Origin: Brasenia schreberi
Taxonomy: Eukaryota > Streptophyta > Magnoliopsida > Nymphaeales > Cabombaceae
Reading direction: 5' to 3'
Length of the DNA stretch: 64,000 nucleotides
Assembly (NCBI GenBank): GCA_036023115.1
Contig: JAYKKT010000089.1
Span: forward strand, 8,137,501-8,201,500
In this document: positions 1-9,650 of the stretch, piece by piece
Layout of the letters: the number at the start of each line of letters is the position of its first letter
Numbering within the stretch: the stretch's first letter is position 1
The notes under the pieces: generated by a model
What the model saw: only the letters and a program-made list of their open reading frames with translations
Told to the model about the DNA's origin: nothing
Databases searched by the model: none
Translations under genes and position numbers: made by a program

Positions 1-327
1 TCCTTTTCTTTTAAAAAATTACAGATTTGTCCTAAGAGTTAAAATTATGATTTTAACCCCGATCAGTTGTGAATTTTACAAGAATACCAAATAGTAATTT
101 TACGAGTTTGTCCTTGTGATTTTACAAAAGGACAAATAGTTAAAAAAAAATTATTACAGATTTATCCCTTGGTATTCTTTTTAGGGGTTTGGAGGCAAAG
201 AAAAAAAAACCCTTAGAAATTTTTGCTTTCTGCTCTGCATCACGTTAACGTGTTTCTTGCTTTGTGTATTTTTTCTTTGTTTCCTTTAAAAGACCGCTTG
301 ATTGATATTTTTTGCCAAACACCTAAA

Positions 328-1134
328 ATGAGTTCTAAGATATGCGTATCCGAATTGGCAAAAACAGAAAAGCTAAACGGTCTGAACTTCCAAATATGGA
401 AGAGAAGAATCCTGCTAGCTCTAACACTAGAAGGTGTAGAGTATGTGTTAAAGGAAACAGTGCGTCTTCCACCATCAGACGCAAACCAGCAAAAGTTAGA
501 AATGTATAAAATATTTCTAAAAGACGATACCATAGCAAGAACAGTAATGTTAACTTATATGGAGGATGACTTAATTAGGGTCTTTGAAGAATATGAGACC
601 GCAAAAGAGCTGTTTGACTCATTAACAACTAAGTATGATACAACTGCAAAGTTACATGTGCAGTTACTACTACAAAAATACAACTCCTTTAGAATGAAAG
701 AAGGAGAAAATGTAGTAGAGCATGTAAATCACATACTGGTAACAGCTAGGGATTTAGTCGTAGCAAAATCAGTCATCCCCGAACTGATGCAGATATCAAT
801 CATATTGAACAGTCAACCCTCGTCATGGAACATGGTCACTACTACCTTAAGATTAGGGCCTGAAATCAACCTTTCTGAGTTGCCCCTAAAGCTAGCAATT
901 GAGCAAGAACACATGCTCAAAAACAAAAAGGAAAAATTGCTAGTGGTTCAGGATGAGTTAGCGTCTAGTTCCAAATCCAACCAGAAAAAGAAACCAAATA
1001 AAAGGTTTGGTAAGAATAACAAGAAAGGCGGTCAAAATTTTAAGAAATTACAGGAAACCGCTTCTCGGATCAAGTGTTTCAACTGTGGAAAGATGGGACA
1101 CTACAAGAGGGATTGCCGCAACAAGAAAGATTGA
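328..1134 (+). pseudogene. copia copy 1 gag (capsid/nucleocapsid region)
   Basis: The start chosen is the ATG at 328 (MSSKICVSEL...), because copia gag proteins begin shortly before the conserved LNGLNFQIWKRR segment; an upstream in-frame ATG at 223 is probably leader. The central part matches the UBN2-type gag of plant copia elements. A basic linker is followed by a CCHC zinc knuckle, CFNCGKMGHYKRDC, near the end. Gag packages the element RNA in cytoplasmic particles. The frame stops with TGA at 1132-1134, but protease sequence continues in the same frame, so this stop probably replaces a sense codon of a gag-pol polyprotein and is not a natural gag end. Confidence 0.85.
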
Positions 1135-1530
1135 GGAAACAACCCACAACGCGGATAGTCGGAGAAGCAGGATATAATCTGCATAATTTCAGAATGTCTA
1201 TACTTGGACCGCCCAGTTACAGGTTGGTTGATAGACTCAGGAGCTACATGACATATCTCAAAGAACAAGGAAGGGGCAATTGATATGAAGGAATATCAAC
1301 CCGGAGAACATCGTGTGTATATGGGAAACAATACTTTCTCAGATGTTCTGGGTATTCGATCATTTAGGATATTTGTACAAGGCAAACCAATTGTACTGAC
1401 CGATGTGTTAATTGTGCCATCTATAAGGCGCAATCTGGTCTTGGTCCCTGCCTTAGTTAAGAAGGGTTTTGAAGTTAGGTTTATATCTAACAAGGTGACT
1501 ATGGGCAAACATGGGAGAATCTTGTTCTAA
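1135..1530 (+). pseudogene. copia copy 1 aspartic protease region
   Basis: It lies in the same frame as gag. The active-site motif WLIDSGAT is at 1225-1248 and is followed at once by TGA (1249-1251), where homologues have Arg before HIS, so CGA to TGA is the likely change. The downstream part (about 1285-1527) includes IVPSIRRNLVLVPALVKKGF, the typical C-terminal segment of copia proteases. The frame is closed again by TAA at 1528-1530. The protease would cleave the polyprotein in the virus-like particle; this copy cannot make it intact. Confidence 0.8.
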
Positions 1531-2657
1531 GGAGAATTTGATATAGAACATTGACTGTTCAAGTTATCTGATAATGAAAGTCATCGATCTTTTGCTTATA
1601 TTGAGAGTGTCTTTTCTGTTGATGTGAATATATGGCATAAACGCCTATGGTATATAAGTCTGAAAAAGTTGAGGAAATTATCTAACTTTAACTTATTGCC
1701 GAATTTGAGAAAAAGATTTTCAACAAGTGTGAAGCTTGCATACAAGGAAAAATGACAAGAAAAGTCTTTCCCAAGGAAACAACAAGGGCAATAACACTGT
1801 TAGAAATTATTCACACAGATTTATGTGGACCTTTCAAAGTAAAGACACATCGAGGAAAGGGTTACTTTATAACCTTTATCGATGATTACTCTATATATAT
1901 GTATATATATCTTTTAACACATAAATCAGAGGCACTTGAGGCATTTAAAGAATATAAGCAAGAAGTGAAAAATCAATTAGGGCATACTATCAAAGTCTTG
2001 AGATCAGACAGAGGAGGTGAGTATACCTCGGTAGAATTCTTAGAATTTTGTAAAGACTTTGGTATTGCTAAACAAAATACAATGCCCAGGACATCTCAAC
2101 AAAATGGTATAGCTGAAAGATACAATAGAACCTTGCTGAACATGACAAGGTCTATGTTAATTGATGCCTCTCTACCAAGGATATTTTGGAGAGAAGCGAT
2201 AAGTACAACTGTTTATGTGTTCAACAGAGTACCGTGTAAAGCTTTATTCACTACACCATATGAGATGTGGTTTGGAAGAAAACCCAACCTAGGTCATCTC
2301 AGGAGGTGGGGGTCAATTGCACATGTCAAGATCCTTGATTAGACTAGAGATAAACTAGACAGCAGGTCCTTGAGGGGTATATTTATTGGATATCCAAAAG
2401 GTTCAAAAGGATATCGATTATATCATAAGGACCAAAGACTCATTGAAAGCAGAGATGTTGAATTCTTAGAAGATTCTAAGAATGACATCCTGAAAAATAA
2501 TGAGTGTGTTGATGATTTGGTAGATTTAGACCAATCATCTTTTGAGCCGATAGAAGAACTTCCTGAAACTACCGATACCTTAAGTGGACATAAGAGACCA
2601 AGAGCCACTCCATCCTACTTAAAGGAGATCTTGCATAGGAAGTGTGTAATTCGGTAG
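1531..2657 (+). pseudogene. copia copy 1 integrase, with GAG-pre-integrase zinc region
   Basis: A GAG-pre-integrase segment (WHKRLWYISLKKLRKL, around 1632-1680) is followed by a frameshift near 1700. The integrase core resumes in another frame at 1752: IHTDLCGPF (first Asp), RSDRGGEYTS (second Asp) and NGIAERYNRTLLNMTR (catalytic Glu). A TAG at 2340-2342 interrupts it, probably from CAG. The C-terminal part (IFIGYPKGSKGYRLY...) continues to 2657. Integrase inserts element cDNA into the chromosome. The equivalent region of copy 2 (11641-11994) is very similar, so the two are one family. Confidence 0.85.
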
Positions 2658-3458
2658 ATTTAGATGAGTTGTCTGATAACTTGACTTATCAACAAGCAAT
2701 GAACTCATCAGAAGCAACAGATTGGGAGAAAGCCATGGATGAGGAAATTGAATACATTAAGAAAAACCAAGTCTAGGAATTGGTTGATTTACCAAAAGGA
2801 AGGAAAGCTATAGGCTGTAAATGGGTTATGAAAAAGAAATACAAGGTCGATGTTACAATCGATTAAGTTTAAAGCGAGGTTGGTTGCAAAGGGTTTTCCG
2901 CAAAAGGAGAGGATAAATTATGTTGAGACATATTCCCCAGTTACGAAATTTGAATCCATACGGACAATCCTGGCAATATCTGCATATTATGATTTGGATT
3001 TACATCAATTAGATGTAAAGACAGCCTTTCTAAATTTAGATTTAGAAGAATTCATATACATGCAGCAGCCCGAAGGATTTGTGGTTGAAGGCCAAGAAGA
3101 TAAAGTGTATAGGTTGAAAAAATCCCTATATGGCCTAAAATAGTCACCTCGTCAATGGTATTTGACTTTTCAAAATGCCATTATAGAACTTGGGTTTGTG
3201 GCTAACAAACTTGATCACTGTGTTTATGTCTGGACTAGTGGGAGTCACTTTGTCATCTTATCGTTATATGTAGATGACATATTTTTGACTGGAAATGACA
3301 ATGAGATGATTGTCAAAACCAAGTCATGGTTGAACTCAAAGTTCGAAATGAAGGATATGGGAGAAGCATCCTATATCCTGGGTATAAAGATCTCTCGAGA
3401 TAGAGGATCTAGACTCTTATGCCTGAGTCAAGAGAGATATAGATTATATCCTCAATAA
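2658..3458 (+). pseudogene. copia copy 1 reverse transcriptase
   Basis: This is an RVT_2-type reverse transcriptase. Visible blocks are FKARLVAKGFPQKERINY, YSPVTKFESIR, QLDVKTAFLNLDLEE, YRLKKSLYGLK and the catalytic LSLYVDDIFLTGND. Two nonsense changes interrupt it: TAG at about 2774-2776, where the family has Trp (KKNQV*ELVDL), and TAG after SLYGLK at about 3141-3143, where the family has Gln. A frameshift between about 3445 and 3466 separates it from RNase H. Confidence 0.85.
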
Positions 3459-4227
3459 GTTTAAAATGGGTGAATGCAAGCCTCCATATACACCTGTTAC
3501 AAAAGAGGTGAAACTGAGTAAGGTTGACTGTCCCGGTGAAGGAGACGATAAGCCTAATATTCCTTATGCTCAAGCTGTTGGCAGCTTGATATATGCTATA
3601 TTGTGTACAAGGCCTGATATCAGCTTTGTTGTTGGTCTTGTCAGTAGATATCAAAGTAATCTTGGTTGGCAGCATTGGATAGCTGTGAAAAGGATTCTAA
3701 AATATCTGAAAGGAACAAAGGACTTGAAACTGTGTTTTCAAGCAAATGAACTGAAAGTGGTAGGATACTCAGATGCTGACTTTGCTGGGAGCAAAGATGA
3801 CAACAAATCAACCTCAGGACAAATATTCTTATTTGGAGGTGGTGCTGTTTCTTGGGCATGTAAGAAACAGGGTTGTGTAGCATTGCATACACAGGAAGCT
3901 GAGTATATTGCTTGCTGTATGGCTACAACAAGTGTTGTCTGGTTAAGCCGCTTCATACGAAATTTGAAGCTGGAGATAACAGATAAGCCGGTGGTTATCT
4001 ATTGCGATAATAATACAGCAATTACTCTTATTAAGAGTGGAGCAGATTGCTCAAAAAGCAAGCATATAATGGTAAAATACCACTATGTTCATGACATGGT
4101 TATGAGAAAGGAAATATCCATCTCATACATGCCAACGAAAGACATGTTGGCAGACCCCTTAACCAAAGGCATAACGGAAGAACTCTTATCAAAACATGTT
4201 AGAAACATGGGTTTGAGATATGTTTGA
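3459..4227 (+). pseudogene. copia copy 1 RNase H and C-terminus of pol
   Basis: An open stretch from 3466 to the TGA at 4225-4227 (253 residues) starts with the linker after RT (GECKPPYTPVTKEVKL) and holds a copia RNase H: YSDADFAGSKDD (Asp), HTQEAEYIACC (Glu) and IYCDNNTAI (Asp), then the terminal SISYMPTKDMLADPLTKG block. It is the best-preserved domain of this copy, with no internal stop. RNase H removes the RNA template during cDNA synthesis. Confidence 0.85.
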
Positions 4228-4233
4228 GTTTTT

Positions 4234-4335
4234 GTATGGGTAAATAACCATACAACGGATGTGTTGTTGTATAGGTAAATAACCATACAACGAATGATTT
4301 GTTGTGTAGGGAAATAACCACACAACAGGTTCTGA
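4234..4335 (+). repeat. three tandem ~36-bp repeats before the 3' LTR
   Basis: Three imperfect units start at about 4234, 4269 and 4306, each holding a GGTAAATAACCATACAAC-like core. They lie between the pol stop codon and the 3' LTR. Copy 2 has only one recognisable unit in the same place (about 13050-13075), so the array expanded in copy 1 or shrank in copy 2. Confidence 0.75.
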
Positions 4336-4438
4336 TTACAGTAGTAATCAGGAATCGACATAACTAAGGAAAACCCATGAAAAGTGGGAAGAAAACCAGT
4401 ATGTTGATACACTTGGCTCGAATGGCCAAGTGAGAGAT

Positions 4439-4770
4439 GTTACAAGGAATATGACAATTCTCGGCTCAGTTAACGACTGGACTGGCCATCCAGCCGTTAC
4501 CGGAATTCCGGTAACGGCCGTCCGTTACAGCTTCCAGACGAGGAAAGCCACAAGTGGATTTATCCAGATGATTGGAACAAAGATCGGTACATGTACATGT
4601 GTATGTGAGTGAAATACCGAAAAATACAGTCATTCGTCTGAGCGCCCCTGTGTGGGAACCTAGAGTCATCACCATCACCGCTGCGCTTCTTTCCTCTCTC
4701 CAGATACAGAGAGCACTTGGAAAATCTGGCGACCATCATCGGAAAGGTATGAACTCGCCATCATAACAAA
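4439..4770 (+). mobile_element. copia copy 1 3' LTR
   Basis: It begins TGTTA right after the polypurine-like tract AAGTGAGAGA, the same arrangement as the 3' LTR of copy 2 at 13183. It contains TTCTCG and CCATC blocks shared with copy 2 but is otherwise divergent. The far end is not determined, because the matching 5' LTR is outside the window. Confidence 0.6.
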
Positions 4771-5375
4771 CATTAATTAGTTTGTGAGTCGATGATAATG
4801 TTGTCAGCCACAACCATACAATGATACAAGCTTCTCAAAGATCAAAGTTACAGGTTAGAGCAAACCTTTCTAAGATTAAGTCACCACTTGATTTTTCATG
4901 GTTGTAATCTGATGGACCAGGCTTTAGAATACAAAGACACCTTTGTCTCCTTAAAGCTTGCATGAAACTGGATTATATCAATCCTCTCCCAAATAATTGA
5001 TTGAACGAAAGATCCTAAAAAGGGGTTAACTTTTCCTGCAACTCTGAACTTGCTGGAACTCCTAAACTTGCTTCTTTGCTGTGCCACTAATAGCATGCTT
5101 CACTAAATCAGTCGAAGCGATGTTTGTTGCGGCGAGCACATCCATCCTTTTGCCCTACCCGTCCGGATCTCACATTAAACCTCCTTCTCCATCAATCCCC
5201 TTCCAACAAGAAAGAGAGAGTTCCAAAGGCTGTCCTTTATGCCGACGAATGGCTCCTGAGGAAAAAGATGGGAGCACGCTCTTCCTTCACTCTGGTTAAA
5301 GAGAAGCCCATATGGAAGGAGAAGCCAGCTGATTGGCAGTCTACAAGTGGATTTGACACTGCATCTGTGTTTCTT
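4771..5375. other. intergenic stretch with one unassigned ORF (5124-5390)
   Basis: I recognise no gene. A plus-strand reading frame at 5124-5390 has exon-like composition in its middle (PKAVLYADEWLLRKKMGARS, WKEKPADWQSTSGF) and runs into the SINE that follows. It may be a relic exon, but I cannot assign it to a family. Confidence 0.4.
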
Positions 5376-5490
5376 TTTAAGGGAGGCTGAAGCCTACAAC
5401 ACCCACCCACTCATGCACACCCTCGGAATCGAACTCAGGACCTATGACGTGGGAGTCAAAGGGCATAGACGTGCGACACTGGATCTGGTT
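5376..5490 (-). mobile_element. tRNA-derived SINE, minus strand
   Basis: On the minus strand the sequence GGTCCTGAGTTCGATTCC is a good RNA polymerase III B box. The plus-strand left end is T-rich (TTTCTTTTTAAGGGAGGC), as expected for a poly(A)-type tail read in reverse. The pattern GGAGGC-GAAGCC-AACAC-CATGCAC followed by a reversed B box recurs, more or less decayed, near 32731, 35885, 38038, 38318, 43557 and 50420, so this is a dispersed family. Confidence 0.6.
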
Positions 5491-6027
5491 TCATTAGATG
5501 ATATTGGAGCTTTGCTAATGTGGTTGCTCTTCAATCCTTTGAGGTCTTTTATCATCTTCAATCCCTCTGTGGTCTTGTATAATATGTATTTTAGGTTTCC
5601 GTGTACTGGTTGGAGTCCGCGTAACTCAGATTGCCATTAATCAAAAAGAAAAACTTCTATTGGAAGTCGTGAGTTTTAATTGATGACAAGCTTCCACTTT
5701 CTCAAGTAAAAAGCAGATGTCACCTTAGTTATATAAATACCTTTAGGCATATTCGGTATGTAATGATCCATCCGCACTTATGACCAAAATCAACAAACAA
5801 ATACATCTTTATCATTATATGTTACATTACGTAAAAAGATATATGTTTTTATATGTTTCATTATCGGCATTACTAATCTTTTATGTACCTTGTTGTTGTT
5901 AACGTTTGCCACGATCAGTTTTGGTTGATGGCCAGTAATTCTATACTGCCTCGGGTTGGCACAGTGTGCTGGATTCGAACGCGGATAACCATCATTTGTA
6001 GCTGTTACATGGAAATCGAACCTGAAA
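5491..6027. other. intergenic, nothing recognised
   Basis: Moderately AT-rich sequence without a convincing ORF, RNA gene or repeat. It ends at the tail of the RTE LINE copy at 6028. Confidence 0.6.
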
Positions 6028-6230
6028 GGCAACAACAATGACAACTACTAAGCTTTTTCTCATATTATGGGATCAGTTACATGGGTTTTTTATTTCCATA
6101 GAACATAATCATATGCAATGCTAACAGTTAACTCAACATAAACTAGATCATTTTTTATTATTTCTTTCTAAACACCTATGCTGTCTTTCTCTTCCTTTTT
6201 TAACGTTTTTTTAATTTAGTTTCTCATAGA
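6028..6230 (-). mobile_element. RTE-type LINE copy A, 3' segment
   Basis: Read on the minus strand this is the last ~200 bp of the RTE LINE that recurs through the window: remnants of EKLN, KNVKKGRERQ, ELTANMAHDRNQWKQRIHVADP and the closing GGGAAAAAGCTTAGTAGTTG, ending in a TTG-type simple tail (CAACAACAATGACAAC on the plus strand). It is adjacent and inverted to the segment at 6232-6690. Confidence 0.8.
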
Positions 6231-6231
6231 T

Positions 6232-6690
6232 ATAAGTTTGATCATTTGATTACTTTAGAGAACATAAAAATTAAGATTTTGTATTACTCACAAGGAAGTT
6301 TTAAATACCTAGGATCAGTTTTTCGTAGTGATGAAAAAATTGATAGAGATATTACGCATAGAATTAATACAGATTGGTTAAAATGGAGAGGAGTATCATG
6401 TATTTTATGTGGCAAGAATATACTACTAAAGTTGAATGGTAAATATTATAGAGCAACAATTAGACCTGATATGTTTTATGATTCTAAATGTTGGGCAGTT
6501 AATCATCCGCATGCATACAAGATGTCTGTGATAGAAATGAAGACGTTGAAATGGATGAATGATGACATAAGGAAAGACTCTATAGATAACGAGGTTATTA
6601 GAAACAAATTGATAGTGATATCAATATAGGATAAAATGAGAAAAATTTGTTTAAGATGGTTGAACATGTAAAAGGACAAAAAAAAATGAA
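6232..6690 (+). pseudogene. RTE-type LINE copy A, inverted 5' segment (C-terminal part of RT ORF)
   Basis: It encodes SFKYLGSVFRSDEKIDRDIT, THRINTDWLKWRG, KYYRATIRPDMFYDSKCWAV and [15 protein letters not shown], matching the region after the RT core of the better copies at 28655 and 61629. It starts at the KFDHL position of the element and decays after RWLNM near 6690, just where the 3' segment at 6028-6230 picks up on the other strand. This is the arrangement left by twin priming. Confidence 0.85.
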
Positions 6691-7485
6691 CGCATGATGA
6701 GTGTGCGTGTGCATACCAAATTTATATAATAAGAGAACAAAATTATTTCATTCCAACAACAATAAAGGATAATTTATGACCATGTTTCTGACTTAGTCTG
6801 AACCACTCTTTTTATTCTTATCTCCCATCACATCTCGAGCATCAAATCTCTTTTTCTTTATTACTTGCAAGCTGGAGTTCAGGAGAACACGACTCGATTC
6901 TTTTGGTGTTAGTTTGGGTGAACACGAGCACCCACATTTTGGTTCTTGTTAGCCATACTTATCAGCAATTTCCCGTTTTGGGCCATGCTCCTTTCTCATC
7001 ACTAAATAACATTTAGTGTACATGGACTTATAGGGCCGTGTCCATGTGGGTTCTCGTGTCATGACCTACACTCCTGTATAATGCTAGTTATTTTCATCAA
7101 TGAAAGAAAAGTTGCATTTGCGCAAAGCTAACATAAGCGGCAATTTGTCCGATATCAGAGAAGCTATTTTTGAAGACGTTTATTCCATAGAATTGTGAGA
7201 TGATACAACTTATGAGAGAGAAAAAAAGGAAAGCTTGAACTTATGAAACTTAGCTCTATATCTTCTGTTCATTAAGCAAAGAGTATTAAAATACATATTT
7301 TTACTTTATTTTGTTTTCAATTCGCACCTACTCGACGATAGTTGATGAGCAAAATCAAACACGTGTCCTAAACGGACAAAATTGTCCAACGTGGACTGAT
7401 GATGTCAGCAGTGTGGGCCACCCTCTCAAACCTCTCCCTTCTGTGGGTGCACTAATCCAACAGAACTACAGGCGTCTCTCTCTCT
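6691..7485. other. intergenic, 3' side of the IPT gene
   Basis: No gene recognised. The part nearest 7485 should include the 3' UTR of the minus-strand isopentenyltransferase gene. A weakly similar GAACACGA-containing motif recurs near 36520, probably old repeat sequence. Confidence 0.5.
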
Positions 7486-8454
7486 TCAAACAGCTGCAAT
7501 AGCTGCAGAGGGAGCATAAGCACAAGCACCATTCATGATGAGCTTCCTCAAAATGAACCTCCTTACAATGCTCACACTTGGAGCTATTACGTGCTGCATC
7601 CATACATCTCGTGACATGTGGCAGTCAGCAGCGAATGCCTCGGTGGCGTCGAGCCGGTGTAGGTCCCACCCGTAAAGGGCCCTAAACCTATTGATCTTTG
7701 CCAGTTGACAGCATGATAGTTGACGTGTGTTAGCCTTGATCTCCTCAATTGCTGCTTCTAGCAGGCAAGCCAAGGTCTCGGCATCAGCCCCACATGACCG
7801 GGCTCTTAGATAATGGTCGAGCTCAGGCACCCCAATAGCCTTCCTAAGGCCCATTGAATAGTTGGCCTTAGGATGAAACGACTTGCTCACCTCTTGCACC
7901 AGACCGGCCTGGACCATGCGGTCCACCCGGTTTGATAAGAACGTGTGCAGAACCGGTATGGAGACGTCCACCCACAAAAAGCAGCAGTCATACCGCAGCT
8001 GTAGCCGTGAGGGGCCGTCACTGACGAGCGACTCGATGTATGAATTCGATCCTCCGGCAATGATTGGCAGGCGTCCCCGGCGGAGGATCCCATCAATTGA
8101 GGCAGAAGCAAGGGCTCGGAAGTCAGCAGCCGAAAACTCGGTATCCGGGCCTACTAGCCCCAGCAGGTGATGTGGTACACCAGACTGCTCTTGTACAGTC
8201 ACCTTGTTGGTCACAATGTCAAGGCCCTCATACACTTGCATTTTGTCTGCATTGATGATCTCGGCCGGGAAGTGCTTTGCTAGGTCAATCGACAGGCGTG
8301 ACTTTCCGGTGCCGGTCGCCCCCATGACCACCACCACCTTGTCTTTATGGCGGCGGGGATCGATGGTTTTCGTCGACATGCCTTCATCATTATACTCTCT
8401 CACACCAACTGGAATTCGTGGTGATCTGCATGTGAACATTAATCCTAGTCCCAT
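7486..8454 (-). CDS. IPT: adenylate (ATP/ADP) isopentenyltransferase, cytokinin biosynthesis
   Basis: Plant IPTs transfer the dimethylallyl group to ATP/ADP, the first committed step of isoprenoid cytokinin synthesis, usually in plastids. The intact, intronless 322-residue frame has the usual length and structure of the family. Visible features are the P-loop GATGTGKS (45-52), EIINADKMQVYEGLDIVTNK (65-84) with the conserved Asp70 and Lys71, GVPHHLLG (92-99), AADFR (109-113), LPIIAGGSNSYIESLV (129-144), CCFLWVDVS (157-165), GLRKAIGVPELD (202-213), AIEEIKANTRQL (235-246) and LHRLDATEAF (265-274). The N-terminal ~38 residues are outside the catalytic core and could be a transit peptide, or translation may start at Met26. 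The usual Ser before DKMQVY is Ala69. I see no C-terminal CaaX box. The ADP/ATP type is inferred over the tRNA type from length, lack of introns and lack of a C-terminal zinc finger. Confidence 0.93.
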   Translation of the reverse strand: MGLGLMFTCRSPRIPVGVREYNDEGMSTKTIDPRRHKDKVVVVMGATGTGKSRLSIDLAKHFPAEIINADKMQVYEGLDIVTNKVTVQEQSGVPHHLLGLVGPDTEFSAADFRALASASIDGILRRGRLPIIAGGSNSYIESLVSDGPSRLQLRYDCCFLWVDVSIPVLHTFLSNRVDRMVQAGLVQEVSKSFHPKANYSMGLRKAIGVPELDHYLRARSCGADAETLACLLEAAIEEIKANTRQLSCCQLAKINRFRALYGWDLHRLDATEAFAADCHMSRDVWMQHVIAPSVSIVRRFILRKLIMNGACAYAPSAAIAAV

Positions 8455-8554
8455 TATAGTTACACTTGAGAGGAAAGCCCGGGAAGGTCCAAGGCAGCGA
8501 AGTTATGCAAGAAGAGTGCGACTGGCCCTGGCTTATAGTTGCACAAGAATTCTT

Positions 8555-8565
8555 GTTATATAGGC
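8555..8565 (-). promoter_or_regulatory. putative TATA box of the IPT gene
   Basis: On the minus strand CCTATATAAC lies about 100 bp upstream of the IPT start codon, with no better candidate between. The distance fits a TATA-containing plant promoter with a short 5' UTR. Confidence 0.45.
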
Positions 8566-8603
8566 ATACAAAACCAACGAGAGCCTCTGAATATAAGCCT
8601 ATC

Positions 8604-8605
<2 letters not shown>

Positions 8606-8679
<74 letters not shown>
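8606..8679. repeat. (GA)37 microsatellite in the IPT promoter
   Basis: An uninterrupted GA dinucleotide run of about 74 bp, (CT)n with respect to the IPT gene. It begins about 150 bp upstream of the IPT ATG and about 40 bp upstream of the putative TATA box. GA/CT runs of this type are known targets of plant BPC (GAGA-binding) factors. Confidence 0.95.
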
Positions 8680-8682
<3 letters not shown>

Positions 8683-9650
8683 TTGGTACTCTATAAGCAC
8701 CGCACACAGATTTAGTGGAAAGCATGGGCAGGAATGAATATAATAGTAGTGATTTGCTAGATAATTAGCCAAATTATTAAACATAAACAACTTATTTCAT
8801 AATGCTGTATTTAGTTAAAGAGGATTTGAACCTGACCTTTTGAACAGCATCAAAGTGGTCTCTGTCACAAACAAGTTTTTAAGACAAGAAAATTAGTGGA
8901 ATGCTCGAGTATTTTAGTGGTAGATATATATGATGAGGGCCCCCTTTACTACATTTAGTAAGAAAAAATATGATATTAGGTTCTGGTTCTCTCTGTGGTC
9001 TGTGGACAAACTCATTTTTCTGGACTGTTAACGCTTTTGCATTTTCTAAAAGATGTATGATGATTGTGGTAGTAAGGATAGGTTGGGGGTGGTGATCTCG
9101 TGTTATAGGTCATTTCCTTGTGTTCCACAACTGGAACTGAACCATACTTTTCGTGTGTTACCATGGTGGGCATGAACAGGACTTTTCAGATTGTGTTTGT
9201 GTTTGGTATTAATGTCAGGTGCAACACTGCTAGCAATTTCATTCTTAGGTCATGTTATCTTGTGTTTGTGTATAAAAGAGGTCGACCTGAACGCTACCCG
9301 ATCGCCTCCTTGATACTTTGGGTGGACACTAACATGGAGTCTTATGGCTGTTAGGTTTTATCTCTTCCTTGTGTTACTTTGGGCGACGTTAACAAGTAGT
9401 CTTATGGCTGCACCAAAGGGTTAGCTCACAGCTAGGGTTCTCACATTAAACTTAGGGAGGGCTTGAATTTTCCAAAACAGTAATTAATTAAGCGTTTTTA
9501 CAAAAATCCAGGCTTCAAAAATTCTTATTAATGTCAACATGTCATCTAAGTAGATGAGCTAGTATGGTCTTTGTGGGCTAATTTTGGTGCAAAATCGGTA
9601 CAAGAACCCGTTTTTCCGAGGTCTTGAAGAAAAAAAGGTTTCTAACAGCT
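8680..9650. other. intergenic, upstream of copia copy 2
   Basis: No gene recognised. Around 9310-9410 two copies of a ~50-bp segment (GATACTTTGGGTGGACACTAAC... and TTACTTTGGGCGACGTTAAC..., both followed by AGTCTTATGGCTG) form a weak tandem duplication. Confidence 0.5.

Larger units (their letters stand above)
1..4770 (+). mobile_element. Ty1/copia LTR retrotransposon, copy 1 (5' LTR outside window, decayed)
   Basis: The domain order gag, protease, integrase, reverse transcriptase, RNase H is that of Ty1/copia. Positions 1-327 are untranslated leader; the same AT-rich leader type precedes the coding remnants of the two related copies at 9651-13628 and 26350-28654. The 5' LTR and primer-binding site lie upstream of the window. 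The coding part (328-4227) was one long frame and now carries several in-frame stops and at least two frameshifts, so this copy is not autonomous. A purine-rich tract at about 4425-4438 precedes the 3' LTR, whose start (TGTTA) is clear and whose end (about 4770) is not. Confidence 0.9.

Noticed and set aside
7883..8255. Plus-strand ORFs over the IPT gene
   Set aside because: Shadow frames of the GC-richer IPT coding region on the other strand.
8390..8790. ORFs on both strands with long Ser-Leu or Arg-Glu runs
   Set aside because: They are translations of the (GA)n microsatellite and carry no other protein feature.
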